Positions 9,721 through 19,452 of a stretch of DNA of 60,144 nucleotides are shown here, piece after piece (the stretch's first letter is position 1; each line of letters opens with the position of its first letter). The translations under genes and the position numbers were made by a program. The stretch spans positions 1-60,144 of the forward strand of contig CALUXR010000010.1 of the NCBI GenBank assembly GCA_944324795.1. The letters are read 5' to 3'. This DNA is from an uncultured Acholeplasmatales bacterium (GTDB lineage Bacteria > Bacillota_I > Bacilli_A > Acholeplasmatales > Anaeroplasmataceae). The notes under the pieces were generated by a model. It was not told the origin of the DNA. It worked only from the letters and a program-made list of their open reading frames with translations, and did not search any database.

Positions 9721-9990
9721 ATTAATGTGTTTGTAAAGTAATTGTCAGTTAAGCTGAGGTATTTTATAGTTGATTTTGATGCCTTTAAACTTGATTTTAG
9801 ATAAAATACAATCAATCAAAATGAAAATTTATGAAAATAAATTGTAGCTTAAATAAGCCACTTTTTGTTGTTAACTTTGAATAATTTTGAAAATATGTAT
9901 TAGTATTTTGGAAAAAAAGTTTAAGTTTTTCCTTTAATTTGTTAACAAAATATGTTATCATTTATACGTGTTTTTAAGGGAGTGCTTTAT
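9721..9990. other. Intergenic AT-rich region with no gene seen
   Basis: Together with the hairpin before it, this forms a gap of more than 300 bases. I see no supported gene, RNA or repeat in it. A short GCTTAAATAAGC palindrome near 9846-9858 is followed by CACTTTTT and could be a weak terminator. The last bases hold the AAGGGAG ribosome site (9976-9982) of the next gene. Confidence 0.5.
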
Positions 9991-12282
9991 ATGAAATCAT
10001 TACATTTATTATATGAATATGGTATTAGTGAATCAATTATTAAAACTTTAATTGAAAATAATATTTCAATAGAAAATATATATAAAAATAAGGTTGATTT
10101 ATTACAAATTCCAGGTATCAGCAAGACTAAAGTTTTAAATATCAATAATGCTGTATATCAAATTATGCATTTAGATAGAGATAATTCAGTTTATGATTTA
10201 TGTAAATATGGACTTAGTTTTAATTTAGCAGAATCTCTATTTATTCATAATGTTGACATCAATAATTTAATAAATGATATTAATTCTATTAATCTTCCAC
10301 TTGGTTCTAAAAATAAAGTATTGAAAGCTTATGATAGTTTTAGATGTAGTGATAAATTATCTAAAGAAAAAACATTAGAACTAATTTATAATAAATTTAA
10401 AGGTGATTCTTTCACTATTAAAGAATTAAAGGAAGCTTTAAAAATATATGATGTAAGTAAATGTGGTGAAATATTAAATTCCTTATATTTTGATGGATTT
10501 TTAGTTTTTAAAGGTCATATTAATCTTCCTACTTTAGAAGCTAAAATTAATGAAATAGAAAACATTAAACAAAAAGAAATTTTAATTGCTAAATTAAATG
10601 GTAATACATTAGAAGCTATCGGTAATATTTATTTTTTAACTAGAGAAAGAGTTAGACAAATAGTAAAAAATTTAATTAATAAATTAGGTTTAGTTAAAGA
10701 AGAATTAATGTATAAAAGTTATTTTATTAAATATAATATTTCTAGTGATTTATTTATTAAATTATTTAATTCAAATATTTTAGTATATAATTTTTTAAAA
10801 GAAAAATATGAGCTTGGCAAAACAAGCCCATCTTTATTATTAAAAGAAGATGATATTACTCCTTTTATAGAAGATACATTATTAAAAGAATTTAATTTAA
10901 TAAAGATTAATTCTAATTATATTACAAATAATGATTTAAATATCATTATCTATATTTTAAAAGAGGCTAATACATCTTTAGGTATTGAAGAAATATTAGA
11001 TAAATGTAATAAATTAAAAGAAGATTTAAATATTTCTAAAACTGATTTAAATGAACGTAATATTATGGCTTTATTAGAACGAAATAATAAAGTTATTCAT
11101 GGTTTTGGTAGAAGCTATCGTTATTTTGAATTAGATAAAGTAAATAAAGAAGAGTTGTTAAGCATTTTAAATAATGCTTTTGGAGATTATTCAACATTAT
11201 ATTTTTATGAACATAACAGCAATTTAATGAATAAATATGATATAAGAGATGAATATGAGTTACATAATATTTTAAAAAGAATTTATGATGATGAAAATAT
11301 TGTTTTTACAAGAATGCCAGACGTATTAATTGGCTACAATGATAAATTTGATTTTATTAAAACCTTAATATTAAAACTAGCCCCAATTAATGTAGATGAT
11401 TTTATTAAACATGTAAGATTAAATTATGGTCATAAAGAAAATACTTTTTCTACATATTTAAAAGAAAATTTTTCTAATTATATTCATGATGATGTTTTAA
11501 CATATGAATTTGTTGATTTATTAAAAGATGAAGATTATAAAATATTAAAAGTTAATTTTATTAATGATATTTATTCATTAAATGAAGTTAAAGAATTATT
11601 TATTAAAAGTATTAATAAATTTGATCCTACATATATTAATAATTATGTTTTAAATAAGATTGGTTATAAATTAAGAAGTAATTATATTATTAAAAATGAA
11701 ATTAAAAGTATAGTTGAATATTTAGGAAATATTATATTAAAAGATGATTATTTTATAGATAATGGACAATTTAATTATTTAAAGACTAGTTATACATCTT
11801 TTTTATATGATTTATTAAAAAATAAAGAAATATTTAAATATGAAAATAATAAATATATAACTTTAAAAGGTTTAAGAAACTTTAATATTTCTAAAAATGA
11901 TATATTAAATTATTTAAAAGATATTTCTAATAATTTAATTGATGATAAATTTTATACTTATCAAACTTTAAATATAAATAAATTAAATCTAGAATTACCA
12001 GATTCTTTTTATGAGAATTTATTATTATATATAGATGATATTAAACATTTAAGATTTTCTAAATTTATTATTTTTAAAAAGACAGATAAACAATTTAATA
12101 TAAATGATGTATTAGATTATTTTATTAATAGATTTGATAATATTAATGAAATTAAAAAAACATTATTAAATGAATTAAATATTGATATTAATGTTAATTT
12201 ATTAATTGAATATTTACATAAATATAATTATGAAATAGATTTACTTGGTTATATTAATAAAATGAATGTTTTAGCTTATTAA
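9991..12282 (+). CDS. Large protein with HhH motif and sigma-region-4-like HTH
   Basis: This 763-residue protein is not recognised as a named family. Near the N-terminus is a helix-hairpin-helix-like segment (LLQIPGISKTK, about residues 37-47), a common nonspecific DNA-binding motif. At about 205-228 is IGNIYFLTRERVRQI, very like the sigma-70 region 4 pattern (IG..(F/L)..(T/S)RERVRQI) that reads the -35 box. The rest is helical and repetitive, with no catalytic motif seen. The start is ATG 9991, supported by AAGGGAG 8 bases upstream; an earlier in-frame ATG at 9952 lacks such a site. It may be a DNA-binding regulator or RNA-polymerase-associated protein, but that is inference from two motifs. 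Confidence 0.6.
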   Translation: MKSLHLLYEYGISESIIKTLIENNISIENIYKNKVDLLQIPGISKTKVLNINNAVYQIMHLDRDNSVYDLCKYGLSFNLAESLFIHNVDINNLINDINSINLPLGSKNKVLKAYDSFRCSDKLSKEKTLELIYNKFKGDSFTIKELKEALKIYDVSKCGEILNSLYFDGFLVFKGHINLPTLEAKINEIENIKQKEILIAKLNGNTLEAIGNIYFLTRERVRQIVKNLINKLGLVKEELMYKSYFIKYNISSDLFIKLFNSNILVYNFLKEKYELGKTSPSLLLKEDDITPFIEDTLLKEFNLIKINSNYITNNDLNIIIYILKEANTSLGIEEILDKCNKLKEDLNISKTDLNERNIMALLERNNKVIHGFGRSYRYFELDKVNKEELLSILNNAFGDYSTLYFYEHNSNLMNKYDIRDEYELHNILKRIYDDENIVFTRMPDVLIGYNDKFDFIKTLILKLAPINVDDFIKHVRLNYGHKENTFSTYLKENFSNYIHDDVLTYEFVDLLKDEDYKILKVNFINDIYSLNEVKELFIKSINKFDPTYINNYVLNKIGYKLRSNYIIKNEIKSIVEYLGNIILKDDYFIDNGQFNYLKTSYTSFLYDLLKNKEIFKYENNKYITLKGLRNFNISKNDILNYLKDISNNLIDDKFYTYQTLNINKLNLELPDSFYENLLLYIDDIKHLRFSKFIIFKKTDKQFNINDVLDYFINRFDNINEIKKTLLNELNIDINVNLLIEYLHKYNYEIDLLGYINKMNVLAY

Positions 12283-12312
12283 TTATGTTATACTATTTAT
12301 TGAGGTGATAAG

Positions 12313-13212
12313 ATGCTTTATGGCTTTTATAAATTCATCTATAACATAATAAAAAAAGAAATGGCTAAAAATGATAAAAAAAGATTAGCTAAATTTATTA
12401 AACCTGATGATATATCTAAAGAAGTTTATAAATGTAATGAAAATGAATTTAATATTTACAGAAAAAAAACAGGGCATTTAATCATTGATATACATGGTGG
12501 AGCCTTTGTTTATGGTGATAAAGATATAAATGATCCTTTTTGCTGTTTTTTAGCTAATAATGGTTATGTTGTATCAAGTTTAACTTATACAATAAAAGGT
12601 GAAGCATTATTAAAAAAACAAATCGCTGATGTTTTTAGTTATATAAATTATTTAGTTTTAAATAAAGAAAACTTAAAATTAGATTTAAATAAAGTTATTT
12701 TAACAGGTGATAGTGCAGGGGCATTACTTTGTTTATTATTTGTAATAATAAATAATAATGAAATGATGTTAAAAGAATTAAATTTAAAAAAAATAAATAT
12801 AAATATAGATTATTTAATATTAAATCATAGTGTTTGTTATATTAAAGATGCTGCTAATTTAGCTAATCATAAAATATTAGCTAAATATGTGGCTATACCA
12901 GGGATATGTAGAATGTTATATGGTAAAGATTATAAAAATGATTATTTATATAATAATACTTATGAAGCAGAATTATATATTAATAAAGAAACTAAATTAC
13001 CTAAAATATTATTGATTTCAAGTAAAGGAGATAAAGATTTCTTTAATTTAACAATAAAATTATATAATTTATTAAAAGAAAAAAATAAAGATGTAACACT
13101 ATATTTAGAAACAGATTATAAAGCAATTCATGTTTTTAATATTATTGAACCTTATTCTAATTTAGGTTTAAAATGTAATAATTATCTATTAGATTTTATA
13201 TGTGAGGTATAA
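12313..13212 (+). CDS. Alpha/beta hydrolase, HSL-type esterase
   Basis: This 299-residue hydrolase has the hormone-sensitive-lipase pattern. HGGAFV (oxyanion-hole HGG) comes first, then the nucleophile elbow GDSAG, then a C-terminal aspartate (SKGDKDF) and histidine (AIHVFN) fitting the catalytic triad. It probably cleaves short-chain or sugar-linked esters. A TGAGGTGAT ribosome site precedes the ATG. The stop is 1 base before the start of the glycosidase-like gene, whose ribosome site lies inside this gene, so the two are co-transcribed. That pairing fits a role in removing acyl groups from carbohydrate, though this is inference. Confidence 0.8.
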   Translation: MLYGFYKFIYNIIKKEMAKNDKKRLAKFIKPDDISKEVYKCNENEFNIYRKKTGHLIIDIHGGAFVYGDKDINDPFCCFLANNGYVVSSLTYTIKGEALLKKQIADVFSYINYLVLNKENLKLDLNKVILTGDSAGALLCLLFVIINNNEMMLKELNLKKININIDYLILNHSVCYIKDAANLANHKILAKYVAIPGICRMLYGKDYKNDYLYNNTYEAELYINKETKLPKILLISSKGDKDFFNLTIKLYNLLKEKNKDVTLYLETDYKAIHVFNIIEPYSNLGLKCNNYLLDFICEV

Positions 13213-13213
13213 T

Positions 13214-15037
13214 ATGGATTTAAATTTAATAAAAAAATATAATGTTATTAATGATAAAATAGATATTCATAATCCTTTATCTATTGGTAATGGTAGTTTC
13301 GTCTTTACTTGTGATATTAGTGGTCTACAAACATTTAGTGAAGAATATAACTATATTCCTTTACTTACAATGAGTGAAAAATTTGCCTATAAAAAAGACT
13401 TGGGTAATATTAATTTAGAAGACTATAATAGTTATAATGGTAAAGCATATTATTTAACTAGCGATAAAGAAAAAGCTAAATATGAAGCTTTAAGAACTAA
13501 TTATTTTAAATATAATATGTTTAATTTAGCTTTTTATATGAATGATAATAAAATTAATATAAATGATATTACAAATATTTATCAAGAATTAGATTTAATT
13601 AAGGGAACTATTTATTCTAAATTTTATTTATTAAATGAATTAGTAGAAGTAGAAAGTAATATAGATTCTAAAGAAGATATTTTAAATATTAAAGTTAAAT
13701 CTAATTTATTAAATAAAGGTTTAAATATTAAACTTAAAAGTAATATTAGTTATTACAATAAAGAAGGTAGTTTAAAAGATAGTGCTAATATAAAATTAGA
13801 TAAAGATATTATAATTAGCGATAGATATCGTAAAGATATTATTAAATATCTTTTTAATGGTAATATTGATTTAAAAGATAATATTATTACTTTTAGAAGT
13901 GTTGATAATATAAATTTAAGTTTAAAAGTTAGTGATAATAAATATGATAAAGGAAATATTAAAGATTTCTTTTTAAATACAAAACCATATCTAACAGGTG
14001 ATTATGAAATTGATAGAAGAATTATTTTATCATTATATTTAATAAGGATTAATTCATGTGGTAAATATCCGCCAGCAGAAACAGGTTTAACTATTAATAG
14101 TTGGTATAATAAATTTCATTTAGAAATGCATTTATGGCATCATTTAGGTTTAATATATTATGGTCATTATAAACTTATTTTACCTAGCATCAATTATTAT
14201 TTTACCATATATGAGGAAGCTAAAAAAAGAGCTAAATTAAACGGTTTTTTAGGTTGTAGGTGGCCAAAAATGACTGATCCTACAGGCCTTGATTCACCAT
14301 CTCCTATCGGCCCACTTTTAATGTGGCAACAACCACATTTAGTCTATATGTTATTTATAATTAAAGAATTAAATCCTGATTTTGATTTAACTAAATATGC
14401 TGATTTAATAGATGATACTTTATTATGTCTTTCTTCGTTTTTTGTTAAAATAGATAACATATATTATCTTAATTATCCTTTAATACCAGCACAAGAATGT
14501 TTTGATGGTAGAGAAGTTAGAAGTCCGATTTTTGAAGTTGAATATTTTATTCATGTATTTAAATTAGCTAAAAAATATAATTATTCTAAAGAAATATATG
14601 AAGATATTATTAATAATGCAGTAATGCCAAAAGTATTAGATAATTGTTATGAATCACATTTAAATACTAATCTTACATATATTGAACATAATTATGACCA
14701 TCCTTTACCAATTATGGCTTATAGTTTCTTTAAATCAGAAAGATTAGATAAAAATATTATTAAAAATAGTTTAGATAAAATCTTTAAAACTTGGGATTTT
14801 GATAAAATGTGGGGTTGGGATTTCCCATCTATTAGTATGTGTTTGAATAATCTTGGCTTAAAAGATGAAGCATTAAAATTTATTAAAACTAATTATCCGA
14901 AAAATACTTATTTAAAAAATGGTCATAATGCTCAAATTCCAGATGATGAAACTTTACCTTTATATTTACCAGGTAATGGGGCTTTACTTATTTTCATTTA
15001 TTTATTTTTAAATGGTAATGAAAATGAAGAAAGCTAG
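13214..15037 (+). CDS. Six-hairpin glycosidase-like protein
   Basis: This 607-residue protein resembles (alpha/alpha)6-barrel glycosidases and phosphorylases such as the GH65 group. The N-terminus HNPLSIGNGSFVF is the typical beta-sandwich start. The central WYNKFHLEMHLWHHLGLIYY and GCRWPKMTDPTG are typical of the barrel, with a possible acid in FHLEMH. There is no signal peptide, so it would act inside the cell on imported or stored oligosaccharide. The start is ATG 13214 with GAGG at 13204-13207. It lies downstream of an esterase gene and is followed by small membrane proteins. Substrate is unknown. Confidence 0.65.
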   Translation: MDLNLIKKYNVINDKIDIHNPLSIGNGSFVFTCDISGLQTFSEEYNYIPLLTMSEKFAYKKDLGNINLEDYNSYNGKAYYLTSDKEKAKYEALRTNYFKYNMFNLAFYMNDNKININDITNIYQELDLIKGTIYSKFYLLNELVEVESNIDSKEDILNIKVKSNLLNKGLNIKLKSNISYYNKEGSLKDSANIKLDKDIIISDRYRKDIIKYLFNGNIDLKDNIITFRSVDNINLSLKVSDNKYDKGNIKDFFLNTKPYLTGDYEIDRRIILSLYLIRINSCGKYPPAETGLTINSWYNKFHLEMHLWHHLGLIYYGHYKLILPSINYYFTIYEEAKKRAKLNGFLGCRWPKMTDPTGLDSPSPIGPLLMWQQPHLVYMLFIIKELNPDFDLTKYADLIDDTLLCLSSFFVKIDNIYYLNYPLIPAQECFDGREVRSPIFEVEYFIHVFKLAKKYNYSKEIYEDIINNAVMPKVLDNCYESHLNTNLTYIEHNYDHPLPIMAYSFFKSERLDKNIIKNSLDKIFKTWDFDKMWGWDFPSISMCLNNLGLKDEALKFIKTNYPKNTYLKNGHNAQIPDDETLPLYLPGNGALLIFIYLFLNGNENEES

Positions 15038-15278
15038 TAAATTAATCTTAATTGTAGGGACAATATTAGGTATAATTTTAATTACATTAGGAACAATAGT
15101 TTTAATATTTACGATATCTCATTATTATTCTAATAACCCTAATTTAAATATTGGCACCTATCTATATAGTTATATGTTTTTTCCGTTACTTTATTTTGCT
15201 GGGTTTTTGATATTGGTTTTTGCTATAACATTCTATATTATTGTAAAGGTGATAACAAAAGATGAAAAGAAGAATTAG
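15012..15278 (+). CDS. Small two-helix membrane protein
   Basis: This 88-residue protein has two hydrophobic segments, one near residues 9-35 and another near 52-78, and short charged ends. It overlaps the end of the glycosidase-like gene by 26 bases and the next small gene by 17, so it is probably translated by coupling. No strong ribosome site is seen and the exact ATG (15012, 15018 or 15024) is unsure. Function is unknown. Confidence 0.55.
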   Translation: MVMKMKKASKLILIVGTILGIILITLGTIVLIFTISHYYSNNPNLNIGTYLYSYMFFPLLYFAGFLILVFAITFYIIVKVITKDEKKN

Positions 15279-15528
15279 TATATGGCGATTGATAACATTA
15301 ATATTTTTAGCTATATTTTTTCTATTAACTTTAATAGTAGGAATATATATCAATGTTTCAGCATTTAATATTAATAATCCTGGAGGTTTTGTAGAAGCAT
15401 TAGCCATCGGTATGACAATGGGAATATTAGTTGGTTTAGCGGCTATATTTTATATTGTTTCTATTATAACTTTTATTATATTTTTAATATTATTAATTAG
15501 AACAATTAAAAAGGTGAAAAATGGCTAA
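15262..15528 (+). CDS. Small two-helix membrane protein
   Basis: This 88-residue protein starts at an ATG preceded by AAGGTGAT. It has two long hydrophobic segments separated by a short glycine-rich turn (NNPGGFVEALAIGMTMG) and ends with basic residues (RTIKKVKNG). Size and architecture match the gene before it, and the pair may form a two-component membrane assembly. It overlaps the following hydrolase gene by 8 bases. Function is unknown. Confidence 0.6.
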   Translation: MKRRISIWRLITLIFLAIFFLLTLIVGIYINVSAFNINNPGGFVEALAIGMTMGILVGLAAIFYIVSIITFIIFLILLIRTIKKVKNG

Positions 15529-16210
15529 AGCAATTATTTTTTTACATGGTATTGTTGAAAGTAATTATTCATTTAATTATTTAATTGAAAATTTTAAAGA
15601 CTATGATAAATATTTATTAACCTTACCTGGCCATGATAGTGATGCGTTAAATTTTGGCCGTCATAATTTATTAGATTGGTCTAATTATGTTAAAAATTAT
15701 ATCTTAGAATTAAAAGATAAATATGACGAAGTTATTGCGATCGGACATTCGATGGGTGGTTTACTTCTATTAGATTTTAAGAATAAATATCCTAATATTA
15801 TAAAAAAAGTGATAACTTTAGCGTTACCACTTAAAATAAGACCTAAAATAAAAGCTATGATTCGTAGTATTAGAGTAGCTTTTAAATTATATAAAAAAGA
15901 TAATTTAAAATTATTAGAATATAAAAAATATTATGCTATAAAACCATCAAGAAATATTTTTGCTTATTATAGATGGCCTTTAAGATATCTTGATTTATTT
16001 AGATTAAGTAGAAGAATTCGCAAAAATATTAAAAATATGACCGATATTTTAATTATTAATTCTAAATCAGATGAAATGGTTAGTTATAAAATAAATAAAT
16101 ATTTAAATTCTAATATTAAGTTAATATTAATAAATAAATCTTATCATACATTATATGACGATTTAGAAAAAGAAGAAATAATAAAAAATATTGTTGAATT
16201 TATTAAATAA
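15521..16210 (+). CDS. Alpha/beta hydrolase, lysophospholipase/carboxylesterase type
   Basis: This 229-residue hydrolase has a short N-terminal strand and oxyanion region (FLHGIVESN), the nucleophile elbow GHSMGG, and a C-terminal aspartate (SKSDEMV) and histidine (SYHTLYDD) completing a catalytic triad. It resembles monoacylglycerol-lipase or carboxylesterase types. The ribosome site AAAGGTGAAA lies inside the end of the previous gene. It closes the run beginning at 12313, which contains a second unrelated hydrolase. The next gene is convergent, one base beyond the stop, with no obvious hairpin between them. Confidence 0.78.
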   Translation: MAKAIIFLHGIVESNYSFNYLIENFKDYDKYLLTLPGHDSDALNFGRHNLLDWSNYVKNYILELKDKYDEVIAIGHSMGGLLLLDFKNKYPNIIKKVITLALPLKIRPKIKAMIRSIRVAFKLYKKDNLKLLEYKKYYAIKPSRNIFAYYRWPLRYLDLFRLSRRIRKNIKNMTDILIINSKSDEMVSYKINKYLNSNIKLILINKSYHTLYDDLEKEEIIKNIVEFIK

Positions 16211-16211
16211 A

Positions 16212-16787
16212 TTAAATATTTGTTATTAAACATACAATTATTCCTAATATGGCTGATGTTAATATTAGAATAATTGTATTTATTTTTTTCTTTTTAATTT
16301 TTAAGAATATAAAATATATTAAAGCTAAAATGATTAAACAAATTAAAGAATTATAATTAAAATCAAAATTATGTAAATCTTTATAACCTAAACATGTTAA
16401 ACTTAAAGTAATACCTGTAGCGGTAATTAATCCTAAGACTACAGCTTTTATTCCTTCTAAAGCTCTTACGACATATTTATTTTTTATTATATTTTTTAAT
16501 ACTGCAGCGATTAAAACGATTATGATAAATGATGGCAAAACTACAGCGAATGTCGCAACAGCTGAACCTAAAATACCAGCATTAGTAGAACCGATATATG
16601 TAGCCATATTAACAGCGATTGGACCTGGTGTAGATTCACAAACACCAATAAAGTCGATAAACTGTTCAGGGGTTAACCAATTATGTTTTAAAACAGCATC
16701 TTCTATTAGCGGAATCATTGCATATCCTCCGCCAAAAGTGAAAAGACCTATTAAAAAGAATTCGTAGAATAATTCTAAAAAAATCAT
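16212..16787 (-). CDS. chrA: Chromate transporter family protein, second half
   Basis: This 191-residue membrane protein is one half of a split ChrA (CHR family) transporter. It has the family signatures FGGGYAMIP near the N-terminus and ESTPGPIAVNMATY, then several hydrophobic segments. In short-chain CHR systems two such proteins work as a pair. Its start overlaps the stop of the partner by 4 bases (ATGA), with an AAGGAGG ribosome site. CHR proteins are described as chromate or sulfate transporters, but the natural substrate here is uncertain. Confidence 0.9.
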   Translation of the reverse strand: MIFLELFYEFFLIGLFTFGGGYAMIPLIEDAVLKHNWLTPEQFIDFIGVCESTPGPIAVNMATYIGSTNAGILGSAVATFAVVLPSFIIIVLIAAVLKNIIKNKYVVRALEGIKAVVLGLITATGITLSLTCLGYKDLHNFDFNYNSLICLIILALIYFIFLKIKKKKINTIILILTSAILGIIVCLITNI

Positions 16788-17353
16788 TTCAATTCCTCCT
16801 TATTTTTAACAGCTAAAATAGTATTTATTATTATTCCTATCAAAGCTCCTATTAATATTAAATAAATAGAAGAAAAATTTATTTCAAAAATATTAAATAA
16901 AACCATCAAAATTATAATTATTAAAGTAAGGATTATTTGCCACCAACTTTTTTTAAGACTTATAAACATCTCAATACCAGCTTTAATAATTAAAAAAGCT
17001 ATACAAGCATTGATACCAATAAATGCATATTTTACATATATATTTTGCATAAAAGCATCTAAAAATAAAGAAATAATAAAAATGATTATAAATGATGGTA
17101 AAACGACACCTAAAGTCGATACGACACTTCCAAGTATTTTTTTTCTTTTATAACCGACATAAGTCGATAAATTGATTGCGATAGGTCCTGGGGTTGATTC
17201 AGCAATTGCACAAACTTCTAGTAATTCATCATCAGTAAGCCACCCTTTTTTCTCAACAACTATTTCTTTTAATTGTCCTATCATTGCATATCCACCTCCA
17301 AAAGTGAATAAGCCTAATTTAAAGAAAGTCCAAAATAAATCTAAATAAATCAT
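16784..17353 (-). CDS. chrA: Chromate transporter family protein, first half
   Basis: This 189-residue protein is the partner of the split CHR transporter. It has FGGGYAMIG at the N-terminus and ESTPGPIAINLSTYVG, the same two signatures as the downstream half, so the pair arose by duplication. Several membrane helices follow. It is the first gene of a two-gene leftward operon starting from a shared control region with the LysR gene. AGAGGCGAT is its ribosome site. Confidence 0.9.
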   Translation of the reverse strand: MIYLDLFWTFFKLGLFTFGGGYAMIGQLKEIVVEKKGWLTDDELLEVCAIAESTPGPIAINLSTYVGYKRKKILGSVVSTLGVVLPSFIIIFIISLFLDAFMQNIYVKYAFIGINACIAFLIIKAGIEMFISLKKSWWQIILTLIIIILMVLFNIFEINFSSIYLILIGALIGIIINTILAVKNKEELK

Positions 17354-17370
17354 AATATCGCCTCTTTAAT

Positions 17371-17409
17371 ATAATACTACTTTTATAATCATAATAAAAA
17401 TAGTATAAT
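17371..17409. promoter_or_regulatory. 39-bp inverted repeat between chrA pair and lysR
   Basis: Two 18-bp arms (beginning ATAATACTA and ending TAGTATAAT) flank a 3-bp centre and match at about 15 of 18 positions. Each arm holds a -10-like box for the gene on its side (TATAAT at 17404-17409 for the regulator). It is well placed to be the LysR operator and a symmetric divergent promoter. Confidence 0.6.
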
Positions 17410-17447
17410 TTAATAAAGTTTATAATAAATTTATTATAGGTGAGATT

Positions 17448-18314
17448 ATGAATTTAAGACAATTAAATATTTTTATTAATGTTGCTAAAACATTAAATAT
17501 AACTAAAACATCTAAAGAATTATATTTAGCTCAACCATCAGTCAGTTTAGCTATTAAAGAATTAGAAAATGAATATAATATTAAATTATTTAAAAGGATA
17601 AAACAACGTCTAATTTTAACAGAAGAAGGTAAAGTTTTACTTCGTTATGCTAAACAAATAGTTAGCGATATAAATTTATTTGATGATAAAGCTAATAATT
17701 TAGCTAAAAAACCTAAACTTAATTTAGCTTGTTCACTTAGTATTGGTGAAAATTATTTAGCTAATTTAATTAAAAATTATAAGGATAAGGAAGACTTTAG
17801 TTTTCATTTTAATATTTTAATATCATCTAAAATAATAAATGGTATTTTAAATGGTGATTATGATTTAGGAATTGTTGAAAGTGAAGTCAATGATAAATCT
17901 TTAATAAAAATTAAATTGATGGAAGATAAATTAAAAGTAATAGCTAGTAGAGATTTTTCTCTTAACGAATTAGATATTTATGAATTGGCAAAATATAATT
18001 TAATATTAAGAGAAGAATTGAGTGGGACTAGAATTTATACTAATAATATTTTTAATCAGCATAATTTAAATATTATTCCCTATGTAGAAGCAAGTAGTAA
18101 TGAAAGTGCTCTTGATTTTGTTAAAAATGGCTTAGGTATAGGGATTTTACCTAGTAGTTGTTGTAATAAATATATATTAAATAAAAGTATTAAAGAAATT
18201 AAATTAAAAGATATTAATTTAACTAGAAACATCTATTTAATATATTTAAATAATAAAATATTAAGTGAAAATGAAATTAAATTGATAAATTATTTTAAAA
18301 ATAATTTTAAATAA
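17448..18314 (+). CDS. LysR-family transcriptional regulator
   Basis: This 288-residue LysR-type regulator has an N-terminal winged helix with the classic pattern (MNLRQLNIFINVAKTLN, then AQPSVSLAIKELE, then LFKR). The effector-binding domain includes the typical GLGIGILP segment near residues 227-235. Divergence from the chrA pair suggests it controls them, as LysR regulators often do for adjacent transporters. The ligand is unknown. A TAGGTGAGATT ribosome site precedes the ATG. Confidence 0.92.
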   Translation: MNLRQLNIFINVAKTLNITKTSKELYLAQPSVSLAIKELENEYNIKLFKRIKQRLILTEEGKVLLRYAKQIVSDINLFDDKANNLAKKPKLNLACSLSIGENYLANLIKNYKDKEDFSFHFNILISSKIINGILNGDYDLGIVESEVNDKSLIKIKLMEDKLKVIASRDFSLNELDIYELAKYNLILREELSGTRIYTNNIFNQHNLNIIPYVEASSNESALDFVKNGLGIGILPSSCCNKYILNKSIKEIKLKDINLTRNIYLIYLNNKILSENEIKLINYFKNNFK

Positions 18315-18350
18315 AATAAATATATGATAAACTTAAAAAGAGGTGATAAT

Positions 18351-19433
18351 ATGACGTCAATATTTAGTTTAAATAAAGATTTATTAAACCGTTATAAAAC
18401 TATAATTAATAATATTAAATCACCATCACCTACTTTTTATGATGCTTATAATGAATTTATAGAATGTTTATTGAAAAGTATAATAAAAGAATATAATTTT
18501 AAAAATATGTCTGTTGTTAGTATTATTGATAATAAAGGATTATATGAAAAATTAATATTGATTATTAATAAAGATAATTTAGACAAATTAAAAGATTATG
18601 CTTTAAAAATAAATAAACATAAACATGAATCTACTAAAAAATTAGATATTGATTTAGTTGTTAAATATTTTGATTTATTAATAAATATAATTAATGATAT
18701 TAATAAATATTATCATTTTAAATATTGGAAAATAGATTCTAATAAATATATTATAGATAATTATAATAAATTTGAAAAAGATATTATTGATTTAAAAAAA
18801 GAATTAATTAATAAAAATAATAACAATAAAAAATTACCATATTTAAATGGAAGAATGATTTATTTAAATGGAGAAAAAATAATTTCTTCAACTTATACAA
18901 AAGATGAATTTAAAAAAAGAAAAATAATTATTAGTATTTTATTTTATTTATTAATTATATTTTTAACTATTATATTAGCCTATAATTGGCATAAAGATGT
19001 TTATCTTGGTATAGGTTTTGTAGCTTTAAATATACCATTAATTTCATATATTATTTATTTATTTTTAAAAGTTTTATTTAGTAAACGAAATGAAGCTTTT
19101 GATAATGTGATAGATAGAAGTGTTAATCCTTTTGAAATTAGTAATTTAGGTTATTATATTAATAGTCTTAAAATGAGTAGAACATATAAAATGTTTGCAA
19201 TTTATAGTGTTGTTTTATATTTAATTGGAATATTAAATTATATTCATATATTTAATGTTTTAACTTTAATATTGCAAATATTAAGTATTGTTTGTTATAT
19301 TACATATTTTATTTTAATTTATTTATTTATGACTTCTTATATGTTAAATTTTATTAAACATAATAATCATTATTATTTATTGAATCCATATAATGGACAA
19401 ATGCGATTAATTGTTGAAAAAAATAAGAAATAA
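18351..19433 (+). CDS. Membrane protein with soluble K-x-N-x-H-K-H domain
   Basis: This 360-residue protein is not recognised. Residues 1-160 are soluble and helical, with FYDAYNEFIECLLKSIIKE and a K-x-N-x-H-K-H motif (KINKHKH, residues 86-92). Residues about 185-345 have four membrane segments as two pairs split by a cytosolic stretch. The same soluble domain occurs as a separate protein at 24997-25815, followed by a separate four-helix membrane protein at 25805-26557. This gene therefore looks like a fused form of that two-gene pair. ATG 18351 has AGAGGTGAT as ribosome site. A small HTH gene follows, as it does after the split version. A degenerate HEPN-like fold is a guess. Confidence 0.6.
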   Translation: MTSIFSLNKDLLNRYKTIINNIKSPSPTFYDAYNEFIECLLKSIIKEYNFKNMSVVSIIDNKGLYEKLILIINKDNLDKLKDYALKINKHKHESTKKLDIDLVVKYFDLLINIINDINKYYHFKYWKIDSNKYIIDNYNKFEKDIIDLKKELINKNNNNKKLPYLNGRMIYLNGEKIISSTYTKDEFKKRKIIISILFYLLIIFLTIILAYNWHKDVYLGIGFVALNIPLISYIIYLFLKVLFSKRNEAFDNVIDRSVNPFEISNLGYYINSLKMSRTYKMFAIYSVVLYLIGILNYIHIFNVLTLILQILSIVCYITYFILIYLFMTSYMLNFIKHNNHYYLLNPYNGQMRLIVEKNKK

Positions 19434-19442
19434 AGATATAAT
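19414..19442 (+). promoter_or_regulatory. Promoter of small HTH gene
   Basis: TTGAAA (19414-19419) and TATAAT (19437-19442) are 17 bp apart. The -35 box lies within the end of the upstream coding region, so this HTH gene has its own promoter. Confidence 0.65.
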
Positions 19443-19452
19443 TTAATTGCAT

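Noticed and set aside
9843-9862. Third copy of the 24-bp repeat
   Set aside because: Only about 12 bases (AGCTTAAATAAG) match the repeats at 33082 and 35772, within reach of chance in AT-rich DNA.
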